In this document: piece by piece, positions 24,938-37,473 of the stretch
Layout: each line of letters begins with the position of its first letter
How positions within the stretch are numbered: position 1 is the stretch's first letter
Assembly: GCA_947650285.1 (NCBI GenBank)
Contig: CANTFL010000650.1
Location: 1-64,000 of the forward strand
DNA length: 64,000 bases
Reading direction: 5' to 3'
From: Hyaloperonospora brassicae
Taxonomy: Eukaryota; Oomycota; Peronosporomycetes; Peronosporales; Peronosporaceae
Made by a program: the position numbers and the translations under genes
Notes under the pieces: model-generated
Seen by the model: only the letters and a program-made list of their open reading frames with translations
Databases searched by the model: none
Told to the model about the DNA's origin: nothing

Positions 24938-27900
24938 ATGTCTGGAATGATACAGATTAGGAGTTTGTTGTGAAAAATTGGTTACAGAAAACCAGCTGCG
25001 CGAAGAACAGCAAGTCAATCAAGTTAAGCGTAAGTCAATGAAGAATTGTTAATATTAAAAAAACTCTTCGCTTGTATCCAAAATATAGAAAGTTGATAAT
25101 GTCATGTCACCTTGGACAAGATAGTAAATGCTGAAAAATAATTGAAAATAAATATGTTGGGGCTGAAAAAAAACGCAAATTTTCTGTGATTTAAGAGGTA
25201 CGACGATCGTTTCTACTAACATAAATCTTGTGAATCGGTCTTTGTTTAAATATATGTTGGGTTATACGATAGTCGAAGAAAACTGTTTGTAAGATTATTA
25301 CTGACATTTTATAATTTGAGATGATGTGTTCAACCTCATTTCAACATTATGTTGGTATCTCTAATGTAACTATATATGTGATATGAACACAATTTGAATG
25401 ATAATCGTGGTTTAAGTATCACTCGAGTCGGCGAAAAAAGATGATGGTTGGAAATAAAGCTATAAAAAAATGATAAGCCTATCGCCTAATGTGACAATAA
25501 AACGAAAATAGTTATTTAAATTTTAATGAAATAATAACAGAATGTAGACGAATAATTAAACTTTAGGGTGCAGAAATGTGTTCTTATCCGTACGGTATTC
25601 CAACCGTCCAACCAGTGCACCAATATTAATTCGATGATGTACGTGTTTTTTACTTACAGGCCCAATTTGCAACTAACTGTCGTTTAAACGGAAATATATA
25701 AAGCCACAGATTGTACAAATTACAAGATCTCATTAATCTACTTCCATGATTAATAGAAATAACGTTTAGAAATGTCTCTGCACCGGAAAAACGTTTCATT
25801 TTGTATTATGACCTATCTAAAAGACATCTGAAGTCATGTCGACTTGCTGCAGCTTGAGAATTGCGCTAAGGGTAAACCTTATATTAGAAGCCTAATAGTA
25901 GTGCGGCTCGACTTTTTAAGGTTGCCTTTCATCTAAAGTGTCCAACAAAACATTGCGATTTTTTTACACTCTTCGTGTGTAAAGTCTCTCCCTTACTTCG
26001 ATCCCGGAATCGAAAGCGCATTATTGTTATAGGCTAAATGTATTTAAACATTAAATTGCTGTGCAGGAAAGAAGGTTGCAAAGTAATATATAGGGATAAA
26101 CTTAGTACACAATTCTGTCTATAATGAGCAAAATGACCAAAAAGATACCATTATTGTAAGATTCGATGAACAATATCAATATCAATCTTTATCAAGAAGA
26201 AGTATGTTCTATCACCGGGATCTGCATATATTTTTTAAAAAAAGGTCATAGCATATTGATGACCAACCAAATATTCTTATATCTATTGTATTCGGCTTAG
26301 TATTTTTCTAGTATGAAGATAAAAATGTCCTGACGGAACTCAAGGAGAAATTCTGATCGAAAAGAACTCGTATTTAAAGTCGGGTATTATATCAAAAAAA
26401 TGAACCGCCCGTTTTCGATTTTTGGAATAGTCTGAGCAATAAAAACGCTTCATAATCTATCCTTTATCTAATAAACCATTTACTGAAGGTATAGGAAAAT
26501 CATAAATTCCTTTTTTCTTCTAGTGGTACAAGCGCGTTTCATCTCCAAGGTTTAGATGTTGATGCATAAATCTGATTTGGAATCAGGATTCAAGATGGTT
26601 GGGCCGTGTAGGTAATATAATATTTATAATAACTTTGTTTCATAAACGGGCATATCTGGGAATGTTTAACACGATACCGCGAGGAATGGCGATTTGTGTA
26701 TAGTCGGTTGGCAAAAAGCGGTAATTCGTCTAATATTTAATACGAGTGGATTAAGCTTTAAAAATCTCTTTGAAAGTCTAAGAACAAAGAATCCAGCAAA
26801 CGTTATTGCGAAATAATTTAAAAACCTATATTTACAATGTGAATATCATATGCGATCGCGTAGCGGTCACATACGGCCAAAATAAGGTATTTCTTCAGGC
26901 ATTAATGCTGTGTAAATATTGAATATAGCTAATATCGGAAAACAGTACATTATAAAGACGAAGACGATGTATCAGTTGTGTATTTCTTTGTTAATTTAGT
27001 GGATCAATATCGACCGGTCTTTTAATTACGTTAATATACTTACATGCATATTGGGTTATATGTAGCACTTGGTTACATCTGCGGATAAAGCTAGCCCGAT
27101 AGCACAAGCGACTCAATTTTTGGTAATTGTCATTTGCATAGGCAAATCTTTATTCAATACTACTAGCCGCTGTCCTTTTGCGGTGCGGTTAGTGCACGCC
27201 AATGATATTATAATTGTCAAAAATGAAGCCAATCCATTCAACATATATTTAGCAAACTCTCACTAATTGCGTTGTATAAATCGCAAAAAGTGTATAAAAG
27301 AATATGCGGACAAGTAAAGCGTATGATGTTTATTTTTATAAGTTCCAATCCTATTCATAATTTCTCCACACAATGCTCAAGTACTATTTGCAATCAAAAA
27401 GTCTCAGAGAAGATCATGATGGTCTATAGAGCCCTCCTCGATATAAACTGTATGAAAAAGGTCGTTATTCGAATCTGGAATACATCGCTAATAGCCGTCA
27501 ATAGCACAAATGATCGAATTATCTGAAACTATATGGTTGTTTTGGCTGGTCTTTAAAATCATATAAGACAAAATGAGACACGATATCTACATATACCATC
27601 GACACTGCTTAATTATAATTATAACTTGAATATTGGCGACTAAGTAAATTGGATAGTCTATGTGTAGAGCCTATTAGAGTACAGTTACTAAAACAAAAGT
27701 CTAAAATCTTTGTGTACGTAGGGTAAAAATGTCGGCGACTCTAAATGGTTTGTAGCAGGATTTATCTCATCTGATAAATTAGTTATAGGATGATTGCCGT
27801 GGAATTACATGTTTAAAATTGCAACAAAATGAGGGTTAAGTTTTACAGATGTAATCGAAAAAGATGCCAGTGATCGGTTCCGGTACATCTGCGATGATTT

Positions 27901-30720
27901 CAAAAAATTTATAAACGAATGAGACTAATATTTTTTTGTTTTAATCAACCAATATTTTTAAATCAATGCTTAATTCGCACGAAATTTGCGATTGAGTGTG
28001 AAGATACAGAGACATAATTAAAAATATTAAGGATCGTGAGCAGGAACCACTTTTTGTGGACCTTACATATACAATGCCATCATCCATTTTAGCGCAATTA
28101 TACACTTATCACCGATATGAGCGATTGCAAGAATGAAATTTATAGTGTTATCTTGATTGGCATAGTATAACCGTCAAGGGGCTCTTGAATGTCATTGACT
28201 TAGTAGATCAAAGCAAGCAATCGAATAATATGAGTAATTTATCAAATAATGAGATGCATCGATAGATATTAAACCTAAACCAGAAACATATGATCGTGGC
28301 CTACAGCAACATCATCGTGTCTAATGTAGATCACTCAAATGATGGTGATAACTTAAGTATTAATAAAAGTAAGGTTGAGTAGCCATGAAGAGTGTCATTT
28401 ACTCTTCGAGGCATCATTTAAATCTATAGCAAGTATTTTTAATTAATCAAACAGGTTTGAAGTTATGTATATATTTGAATTAGTTCAGCCTCCTAATTTT
28501 AATGTAGGATTATATGATACCGCTATACTTTCCTTTGCAAAATTGATACAAAAATGCGAAAAGATGTATATGCAACAATACATCACGATTGATTCATCCG
28601 TACGGTAGAAATATTATATTAGATAAAACATATCCAGATTACGGCATATAAGTTAGTTTAGAGAAGCACCTAGAAGAGCCGAAGTCGTGTAAAAAACGGT
28701 ACGTTCTAAACCCTGCCATCTTCGATTCGAACAATATTGACATCAATCTTATATCATATATGAGAAATTGGTCAACTATAAATATATATACTAATGGACT
28801 TCCAATACTTCGTAAGTAAAGGTAGTTTACTTTGTGGCGCGGCCGCGTTCCCTGAAAGTATGAACCGTTGACACATTTCACACGTACGCACACATGTAAT
28901 CATCCACTTATGGAGTTTAATTCTACTTAATTAATCGTTTTCACAGACGAAATAGAAGGGCTTTTCACAATGTCCCAAAGGCCATATTGGGGTCAGAAAA
29001 TGTATTTCTTTTACTTCCGTAAAATCAATGTTTTGTATGTTGCCCAGCTCCAACCGGAGGTAATTAAAGAAGAAAAATTAGTATACGACCCATGTCGCTT
29101 ATTTGAATGGTTACTGATTTAGTGGTTCAAAAAGCGAAATTGCTTGCAAATCTCTTTTTTTATTAAAATCAGATTGTCAACAATATTGGTCCCGTAACGG
29201 TATCCGCCTAACATCCTTGATAATCGATAACAAACAAATCACACTTTTGCACCAACGATGCATCAAGGTATGTAATCGAGCACACATGTGAATAAACGGT
29301 GCAATTGTTTATACGGATCGACCGTTTCAGCACAAATATGGACGTATAATTGTCAAAATGCGCTCGAACATAACCCCCATAAGCTTTCAACGAATGTGTA
29401 AAAGACAATCAGAAATTTACTAAGAGCATTCAAAAGTGTTGCGGCAATCAAAAAAGACCCAGAGTGATTACTTTGAGTGCTAACCGCAGTCAGCGGAACA
29501 TTAACGGCTCGCAGGAGAAGTCGAATAGAAACATCTACTATGCCCATTACCTTGGACATAAAATATCCACCGTAATTTTCAAAGCACTTCCTATCTAGAA
29601 AGAGCCGTAATGTCAGTAGCCTTTAGCGTAAACAAATCGCCGCTTACCGTTTTATTTGTGACACCGCCCGAGGGCGGAAGATGAATATACTTACTCTCAC
29701 GCACCATTCTTTTCTCTTGCTTTGCTCGAACGCTATCGATTCTGACTTCTTACTGTTTTATATATCGAGCATTGGTGTGTTAAGCAGTACTTGGTTACAG
29801 GAACTAGCTCGCCATCATCATGAGCACCTCTATTGGGAGGTAGAAAGAAAGGTGTGTTGTGACAATCCACATCCTGAGATTAGTAAGGTAAAAATAATAC
29901 AATTTTTTAGTATCTCTCGAGATCAATAATCAAAACTTAAACGGCGTGCAAATGTAATTTTGGAAGAATCGATTTTTCCATCAGCGAGGATGAATTCAAT
30001 ACTATTTCAGGATGCATGAGCACGAAATCGGACAAGCTACCTGACCTCAAAGATCCTTATTTTACTCCACGTCTGACATTTTATCTATTTCTCATAGAGC
30101 ATTTAAATATCGAATCGAATCAACCTCCACGCTACCTTTTACATGGCATTTCCCTTTACTGACAAGGGTGTATATTATATAACAAATACAATATGTATGG
30201 AATAGGTTCCTCGCGTCTTGAAATCGCCGCTTGGATACGCTACCGCCTTTACAATGAGATTCCACACTTCGTTAAGGTCTGGAATTTTGGTTCCGATGTT
30301 TAAACTTACCTTAGGATTCTTTATACAAGTTCTAATGTCTTGATTGACATGCACTGTGTCGCATTGAAAGCCGACATCATAAGTATTATACAAGTGCCAC
30401 TCCACGCACATCATTTGGGCGCGGCTCATTATGGCTAGGAGCTACACCAACACTGCCTACAACACATGAAAACTAATCATTGCAATGAGTATCGTGTGAA
30501 TGAGTTGGTAATGTATGGCTATCAGTTGATGGGATTTTCTCGAGACTTGTGTCCTTGACACATTAAGAGGAAAAAAACTTTTACTATACAACATGCAGCA
30601 CACTGATAAAGTTGGGTAGTGGCTCGCCAATAGCGCTATATGATAAGCAAAGATAAGGTAATGGCTATCCATCGATCCGCTGAAATTGTGCGTTGCGCTA
30701 ACCTTCATAAATCGTTAGAC
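24938..30720. other. AT-rich DNA, no recognised gene
   Basis: Only short frames are present. Minus-strand frames at 30175-30429 and 30457-30708 lie just downstream (on that strand) of the older gypsy copy. They are in the position where its Pol region between protease and reverse transcriptase would be, but I cannot match them to a motif. The rest shows nothing I can identify. Confidence 0.5.
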
Positions 30721-32760
30721 GATTCATGGATCGTGTTTTTATAATTACGTCATATCCAAATTGAGACCATTGTTCTTATTTGAGTCCAGAAGTTAACTGA
30801 AATATGTACTAAAAAGGCCAAATACTTGACACATGGGCTTATTATAACCACTGGTGCTGTAACACGCATTCATGGCGGCAGGATATCGTAAAACTTCTAT
30901 AACTTGCGCTTTCAGGTCCTTCGCGTAGTTCTTACTTCCTTTTGAAGAACAATGCGATCATATTTTCCTGATGCTCCAAAATCGTTAATTAGTTTATTAT
31001 GCCTTCAAAAGGACGCTTTTATGACAAGAAAGCCTGTTTATACACACGTCTTGTGGGTTTAGGCACAGAATACTTTGTTAGTAAGTTCTGTTTACCTTCT
31101 CCCGTTTGGGTATGTGAGAACCCACTACTATCCAAAAGGGCTCTCGGGCTTCCAGGTGATCAGCATTTTTACCCGTCGAATTTTTAGTTATGTTTTCGTT
31201 TTGTGGCGTGTGCTCAGCTCGTCAAGATTGGCGATATTTGCGTAACGGACTGCCTAGATCTAGGTGATCAGTGCTTTCGGACGGTAACATTGCTATTCGG
31301 CTCGCTATAGCTCAGAAACACGAAGCCTTATTTCACCTTCACAACTGCTAAGGTCTATCAATTTGGCCTTTTAGGATACCGATGAGTTGGTGAACCTGGA
31401 CCTCGAACAGCACAGGTTGTACCCAATTTATCTGATATTCGCTCACTTTCAAAATTGACCTAGTGTTGTGGCTCGGTATACCGCCATTTGATAGGTCTGG
31501 AGTAAAAGCGAAAGACTTTAATTAGCTTCGACATTGCGATAAACGTAATGATCATGATATCATTATCTCTCAAAGAGATGTCTCGATTCGTATTTCAGCT
31601 ACGATCGTCTATTCATGGATGTATTCGATAATTGATATCATTAATGCTAGTAGAACGTAAGCGTGATAGACACTGTATGCATGATTAGATGGGGCGCGTG
31701 CGGGTAAAGCCGGGATCTCAGCAACTTCGAATTAATAAATGCAGCCTTCCTGGACGTGCTACACGTAACCGCCAAATCACTTACTCTATCATCGATCATA
31801 GCAACACCTAGCGATACACGCTGGGACTTTTCACAGATCAAGGCAGACATATGTCCATATCGATCTCTCACAACTTAATTATGGGAGTTTTGGCCACGTT
31901 GCAAAAAAACAAATTAGGCGCTAACCTTAACCGGTATATCTTCGTCTCTTTGCATGATACAAAAAATTAAGCGTGTGGGCATAAAACATCGACTTTGGCC
32001 TGGGGACCGCTCTCGAAGAAAGAACTTAAATTCCAAAATGCTGTCCAGTTGTGCAATGTAGCGCCTTGACTTTGCGATGCAAGGAGTTCCACAAGCCGAC
32101 CCCAATGAATCAATCAGCTTCGTAAGAGCGACCGTTTAGGCCTCAGAGAGAGTGTTGGATTTCATTGTCACATCGGTGCAGAGAATCAGTTAGATTATAA
32201 TTGTTCGCAGATTGACTAAAAGTGAGAATATATATCGAGGCGATAACAGCTTCTATTCCATAATTAAGCGATGGGACTAAAGAGATACTTCGTTCTTGAC
32301 AAGAACATGGTTCGGTGAGCCTACTTTGATTAATGAGCATTCGTTTCTCTTTCGAAGGACTAACACATCATAAAATGTACATTACCCAGTGCTTCATTGT
32401 TTATGACTTAACAAGTCTTCTAGCTCTAATGATCAAAGACGCCAAATTGACGCACTTGTACAGATTGATATGTGGATTCATGTTTTTTCTACTTTTTACC
32501 CGGGACACAATTCTGTGTAAACATTTAAGGGTGGGGTTGAACCTCTAGTATAGTAAAAATAGAAAATTGCTTTTTTAAAGTAAAGCATAAGTAATATACA
32601 AGAGTGGTACATCACCTATCAAACGTATCTAATTCAAGAATGTAGTACTCGCAGTGTACCACTCTTACCTTAAGAGTACACGGAGACGTCAAAGGCGTAT
32701 ATAGGTCTGAAACTGACGACCGCAAGATTAAATAAGCTATTAGACGATGTTTACGTGCTA
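30721..32760 (-). mobile_element. Ancient second copy of the same Ty3/gypsy element
   Basis: The sequence aligns in order and on the same strand with 8752-10816, with many substitutions and small indels. Examples are GCGCTTTCAGGTCCTTCGCG at about 30911 against GCGCTTTGAGCGCTTCAGCG at 8936, CTGATGCTCC at 30968 against ATGATGCTCC at 8996, GGTTGTACCCAATTT at about 31414 against GGTTGTACCCATTCC at 9458, and GCAGATTGACTA at 32209 against the same string at 10260. It covers protease, Gag, leader and probably part of the LTR. It is visibly more A+T-rich than the younger copy. The left limit is where the younger copy is cut by the satellite, so the true element may extend to lower coordinates; the right limit is approximate. 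Confidence 0.8.
31647..32164 (-). pseudogene. Relic Gag of the older gypsy copy
   Basis: Two minus-strand frames retain alignable residues. The first (31914-32105) has MPTRLIFCIMQRDEDIPVKV against MPTRYVAIPTEEDKPRPLRV of the younger Gag. The second (31647-31871) has SQRVSLGVAMIDDRVSDLAV against YQRVSLAISKLDGRAREWAL and LLRSRLYPHAP against LLRVFSPPYQA. The start corresponds to the codon at about 32162-32164. Frames are broken between segments, so no product is possible; the match shows common origin. Confidence 0.75.
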
Positions 32761-33688
32761 GGGGGAATATGTTTAGTGAATATGAGCGTCTTCCGAACTC
32801 ACATAAGTGATAGCGTCGCATATTGGGTCACGAGGAATGATGCCGGCTACGCGAGAGACTTTTCGGTAATTATACTTTGAATATATACAAAGTATGCGAT
32901 GGGCGTCCATAAGTTATAACTTGGACAGCACGCCATGTACAAATGGATTAAGTACAAAAAGTGCGATCAAGTCAGCCCAAACGACCGGTTTATTGGATAA
33001 GTAACGTGGAATAAATAACACATTTACCTCCCGGCATGTCGATATATCGAAATGAGATGGTCGGTTGATTACAGAAATAGCCGTTTCACACTAGCCACTT
33101 CATCATATATGAAACATGTAGTTTCAGTATAAATCTTATAATTGATCGCAGTATTTTTTGAGAGGGTTCAACTTTATCTAACTTGCTATACTTGTATTTT
33201 ATTTCTTTGAAAGAGAATAACAAACAAGGTATATTATGAAATATATATACTGAGATAATTAACAAAACAAACACTGCAACACCGAAAAAACTATTTGTAT
33301 ATTTACCAAGCCTGTTTTGATAGGCAAACTTATACACCCTCTATAATTCATACTGGAAAGTTAAAACGAAGTTCGATTCAAATATGCATGTATTGACCTG
33401 CATCACAATAGCGTACCTCCGCGTGTCCATCTAATATGCATTTCATTATAGTGTATTTAAAGCGAGGGAATTAGTTGTGAATAATACTATGACTAGTATG
33501 CAAATTAAAAAAAGAGGACGAGTGATTTAATTAATGCTGATACGCTTGGACGGGTCCTACAATTGTGACAGAATTGGTTGCACATTCCGCATCTTCTGGT
33601 TTGTCGATTATTCATTTCCTTAGCTGCTAGTTGAGATGGAATCCGCTTCTTCTTTGGGCACCCTAACGTTTTTGAAAGTGAAGGGGCG
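32761..33688. other. AT-rich DNA, nothing recognised
   Basis: No motif, repeat or gene is visible. A minus-strand frame of 103 codons (33505-33816) overlaps the next region and looks like a shadow. Confidence 0.5.
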
Positions 33689-34720
33689 GTGCACATGCAT
33701 CTTGTCAGGACGTCTTTCCACACTAGCGGAAATATATATAATATGATGACTGCCGATTCAATCCTCGTACTGTGTAAAATCATCTCTGGGGGTGACAATC
33801 GCAGTACGAATCCCAACGTAGCTGAAAACCCTGTAACTACCTCTCAAAAAACATGGTTGGAATATACCGGATATAGTGGTTCGTTTGCGCACCCGAATAA
33901 ACCTCACCAAGCCAACCAACAAGAGGCAATATATATGCTTCTAATCTCTCATAGTAGGATGATTCAAACTTATTTGATTGCCACGAGTCATAAAGATACG
34001 CTATCAGTTTGGACAAATTTATGGTTTGCCAAAGCGCAAATAGAGCATGAAAGCAAGGAAAGGCAACATCCTCGAAGGCGCACACGAGCATCAAACAACT
34101 TTCAAACAAAAATAAACTAGAAACATTACCGGATCAACCCCCAGTCCTGACCGAATTGCTCAATCGAATCATGAGGTAGAGCTTACATCAAATTCACCCC
34201 ACGCTGCAGCAGCCAGTGATTTGTCCACCTTGCGAGATGAAAATGGAGATCTAACTCCCCATATTCTAACTATAATGTACATTTTAATCCCACCTACTCT
34301 CCACGTAACGCTCGATCTCCATTAAGCAGTCGATGATTGAAAGACTTCGAATACTCTGAAACGCGCTATTTACAGTTTTTACTTTATTCGATGTCAAATC
34401 GTTGTATCTTGGACATGGAGAGTGAGCTTTTAACCATTTTAAGGATATCATCTCGAAGCCATGCCAACGCCATTATATCAAGCTGGCTATGTACACTGTC
34501 GCCTTCTTGGACGCAAGCTCTTTCGTAAGCAATCCAATATCCACGCCAAATTCTTCAACTTCCTCGACTTGTATTTCTTGTAATATTATTCATCAGATTC
34601 CGAAAGAAAAAAGGGAGAAATTCTGGTTATATAGTCTGTACAGCATTCATTGGTCCCTTTTCCCTATCCGATATCACGAGATCTGGAGTTGGTTATATGT
34701 AAGGGAGTTGAAAATATAAA
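33689..34720 (+). pseudogene. Coding-like but frame-broken region, family unknown
   Basis: Plus-strand frames succeed one another with protein-like composition. The first is a 143-codon frame (33689-34120) ending with a basic stretch (ERQHPRRRTRASNNFQTK). In another frame near 34130-34270 comes SPDRIAQSNHEVELTSNSP and AASDLSTLRDENGDLTP. In a third near 34260-34335 comes NYNVHFNPTYSPRNARSPL. Then come 34337-34528 and 34489-34719 (SNPISTPNSSTSSTC). Such Ser/Asn/Pro-rich text in successive frames suggests one decayed gene of about 1 kb, possibly retrotransposon Gag, or an intron-containing gene. No domain is recognised and no clear splice sites were established. Confidence 0.4.
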
Positions 34721-35105
34721 TATACAATATTTATCTTTATTCTGCACCGAGACAATACCGACTACAACGATTTGGAGCTCGTTGTTACCATTGCGAAAGC
34801 AAGCCATTTAAAATATTCCACCTATCGAAGTATTTAGGAAGGTGTGATCCACGGCAACTACACGCTTGATGTATGGCTAAAAACTTGCAGTCTTTCTTTA
34901 TAAACGACACACAATTGCACAAATTCATTTTTTGCGTTTTCAAGCTTTGTTTTATGACCTTGATCATTCAATTCAACAATGTAAGATGAAATGAGGATGT
35001 ATTGCTCAATATCACTGCCAAATCACACAATCTGTAACCTTTTGAGCGCATAATTAAATTTCGTACAGAAGACAGAAATCCCTCATTTCTAAAAAAATTT
35101 CAATA
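34721..35105. other. No recognised feature
   Basis: AT-rich; short frames only. Confidence 0.5.
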
Positions 35106-35252
35106 ATTACGGGCGTCACTTTACTGTCAAATGCCATGGTCATCAGTTTGTTCCATTACGGGCGTCACTTTACTGCCAACTGTCATGGTCATCAGTTTGT
35201 ATCATCCCGGATGTCACTTTCCTGCGAAAGTAATGGTCATATATTGACTGCA
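35106..35252. repeat. 49-bp tandem repeat, three copies
   Basis: Copies begin at 35106 (ATTACGGGCGTCACTTTACT), 35155 (ATTACGGGCGTCACTTTACT) and 35204 (ATCCCGGATGTCACTTTCCT), exactly 49 bp apart. All contain ATGGTCAT about 28 bp into the unit. The third copy is the most divergent. Confidence 0.92.
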
Positions 35253-36431
35253 GGATTACAGCAATTTTTATCGCAATTTCAATATCTACGAGACGCTTTG
35301 GATGATCCCGAAACTTGACAGAAGCTCAACAAATTAGTGGGACTGCCAAATGATCGTGAAAATACAAGTACACCACGAACGAACAGTCATCTTATGTGCA
35401 CACAGCTTTGTAACGTCGCTTATCACTTGAGACAACACGATACGTTCAGTTTTACTGTCTGTTGTACTCAATTACAGACTAGATGATGTCGCTTTTGTTA
35501 CTGTAGCACCTTTTTTCGAAGAATCTACTAGTTTGCTGCTTTTCGTCGTCACGATCGATCTCATTTGCGCAAATTACAAGTGCTGATGTACGGCCAACAA
35601 AAGGTAGAGGGGATGGTATATTAATAGTGTGTCACGTCGTAGTATAGTCTATAATGCCAAAAATTGTTGTGGCGCTTCAATTTAAGGAGATTGTGTAGAG
35701 AACGCGTATATTAAACAGGCTAGGTACAATATTTGAATTTTAGATCTTACAATATAACTCTTATATTTGCTGATTATATTGTAATATATACTTGCAAGTT
35801 CCCACCAAATTTATAGTTCGGAGTGATTATATTGTATTGGTGCCAGAGCTTAAGTCAATATATATTTTATTGATTATATAGACATAATACGAGGCACCAT
35901 TCACTTCCACTTCCACTGTTGTGGCTACTAATACTTAATTGATGTGAACAAGTGCATCGTAACCTAACATAATGTGCGCGCAAAGAAAGGATTTTCGTAC
36001 AAGTGATTCATGTTTGAAAGAAAGAAGCAAAACCCATTTTTTCATTTAATTATATATTCTGTAAATTATAATTTAATGAAGAAAGAGTTTTGGTTCTTTA
36101 CCACTTTGAACGCCATTTTCTAAATAATTGCAAATTGAGTGTGTCTACACGCTCACTACATATTTGCTGGTGTCAAGCGGCAATTACCTGCCACATTAAA
36201 TATTACAATAAAAAGTGTCGATTTATTATTAGAGTTGTGCAAATATACATCTAAAAATTTAAATTTTTGAAAATATTGGCATCGAGCAATAGTGGCGAAT
36301 ACTATCATCGTTTTTTAAATTCTTTGTGGTAAATTTTTTTGGTAAATAATTGTTAGGGAAACAATACAATCAGGCTACCCAATTTAGAGTCATCCTAATG
36401 TAGAGGATGCCATGAGGGTATGTTTGACTTG
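35253..36431. other. AT-rich DNA, no recognised feature
   Basis: Contains long AT stretches, including several near-repeats of TGATTATAT around 35770-35880. No gene signal. Confidence 0.5.
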
Positions 36432-36580
36432 TATGTAGCTGCCTCGTTTAACATCCATTATTTTTGGGTCTGCTACATTTTCGGGCAGCCTTGATTAGAG
36501 GCGACTTATTTGAGGTGCCTTTTTTGGAAGCTGCCAAATGAGGGGCTGCCTTATTTGTTAGTTGCCTTATTTTGAGGTCC
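36432..36580. repeat. Degenerate short repeat, GCTGCCTTATTTGAGG-like
   Basis: Six or so imperfect units follow each other: GCTGCCTCGTTTAAC, GTCTGCTACATTTTCGGG, AGCCTTGATTAGAGG, GTGCCTTTTTTGGAA, GCTGCCAAATGAGGG, GCTGCCTTATTTGTTA, GTTGCCTTATTTTGAGG. Unit length varies from about 15 to 20 bp. It lies at the boundary where the DNA turns from AT-rich to the G+C-richer island with the pectin lyase. It may be the sub-terminal repeat of a DNA transposon; not proven. Confidence 0.55.
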
Positions 36581-37182
36581 GAGGCTCAAACTGACTCCAC
36601 TGGGCTTAGATGTCGGGATGGGTTCGAGATTGTCGCTACCCACCATGTGGCAACACTTTGTCCTGCGGCGTTAGAGTGTGTGTGGCATCCACAGCGTCGG
36701 ACCAAAGGCACATACAATCTGGCTGTTTGTCAGGAGCTTTCCTTGTGCGATGTATTCAGTTGCCATCTGGCAACTGATCCTAGTTACCAAGGGTAACGAA
36801 GTGGAACTTAGTTGTAGCATGCAACGATGTTGCCGAGATGAAAAAGGCAATGAGAACCGGTGCTGGAAACGTTCGTGAGCGCGGGCCTGCTAGCAGAGTC
36901 TCAAAAGATTCAGAACGCTAGAGGGATCAGCATCAGGACATCTGCGCGGTTTCCCGTACATCGTGCGCCCATTCAGGCACCGATAAGTTTCTAGACTATC
37001 AAGGATCATCTTCTTCGAAACCATTTGGATGATGTACAAGAGAGCACGTCTGTATAGTTGTCGCGGCTGCGACATATAACGAGTGGTGTTCGCACCGGCA
37101 GCTTATATACACAACGAGGTCATTTGGCGTTACTGCATGACAACTGGCATGCATTAAAAGTTGCGACGAGGACTAAAAGGGA
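36581..37182. other. G+C-richer spacer, no recognised gene
   Basis: Composition changes to near 50 percent G+C. Frames at 36572-36796 (plus) and 36890-37075 (minus) have protein-like composition but no recognisable domain; they could belong to a decayed transposon. Confidence 0.35.
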
Positions 37183-37473
37183 ATGGCTTCCGGCAAATCA
37201 GAGCAGTGGATAATTGGAAGTACCAGCGGACTGATACAAATGCAGGAAGCACGTTTGCTTATATGCCACAGCGTGAATTCTAGACAACCCTTACGGCTTC
37301 GCCTTGAGCGGCACGTTACGCACGACCATTTTTATCATCGAGAAGACGGTTCTGCTCAGAGGGCTTACTACAAGTCAGACATCATGCTGCTTGTAACGTA
37401 CAAGAGACGTTTGTATCTCAATCTTTTGTGTCAGCGGCTCTTCCGCACTCCGGACCCCATAACGACTTCCTAG
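37183..37473 (+). pseudogene. Possible copia-type protease fragment
   Basis: The 96-codon frame contains SEQWIIGSTSGLIQM, which resembles the copia retropepsin lead W-I-x-D-S-G-A-x-x-H-M with the catalytic Asp replaced by Gly. About 50 residues later it has SDIMLLVTYKRRLYLNLL, resembling the V-L-x-V-P-x-L-x-x-N-L-L-S segment that follows copia proteases. The spacing is sensible for Ty1/copia, but both matches are weak and no integrase motif could be found between 37474 and 38840. If correct it is a dead fragment upstream of the pectin lyase. Confidence 0.3.
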
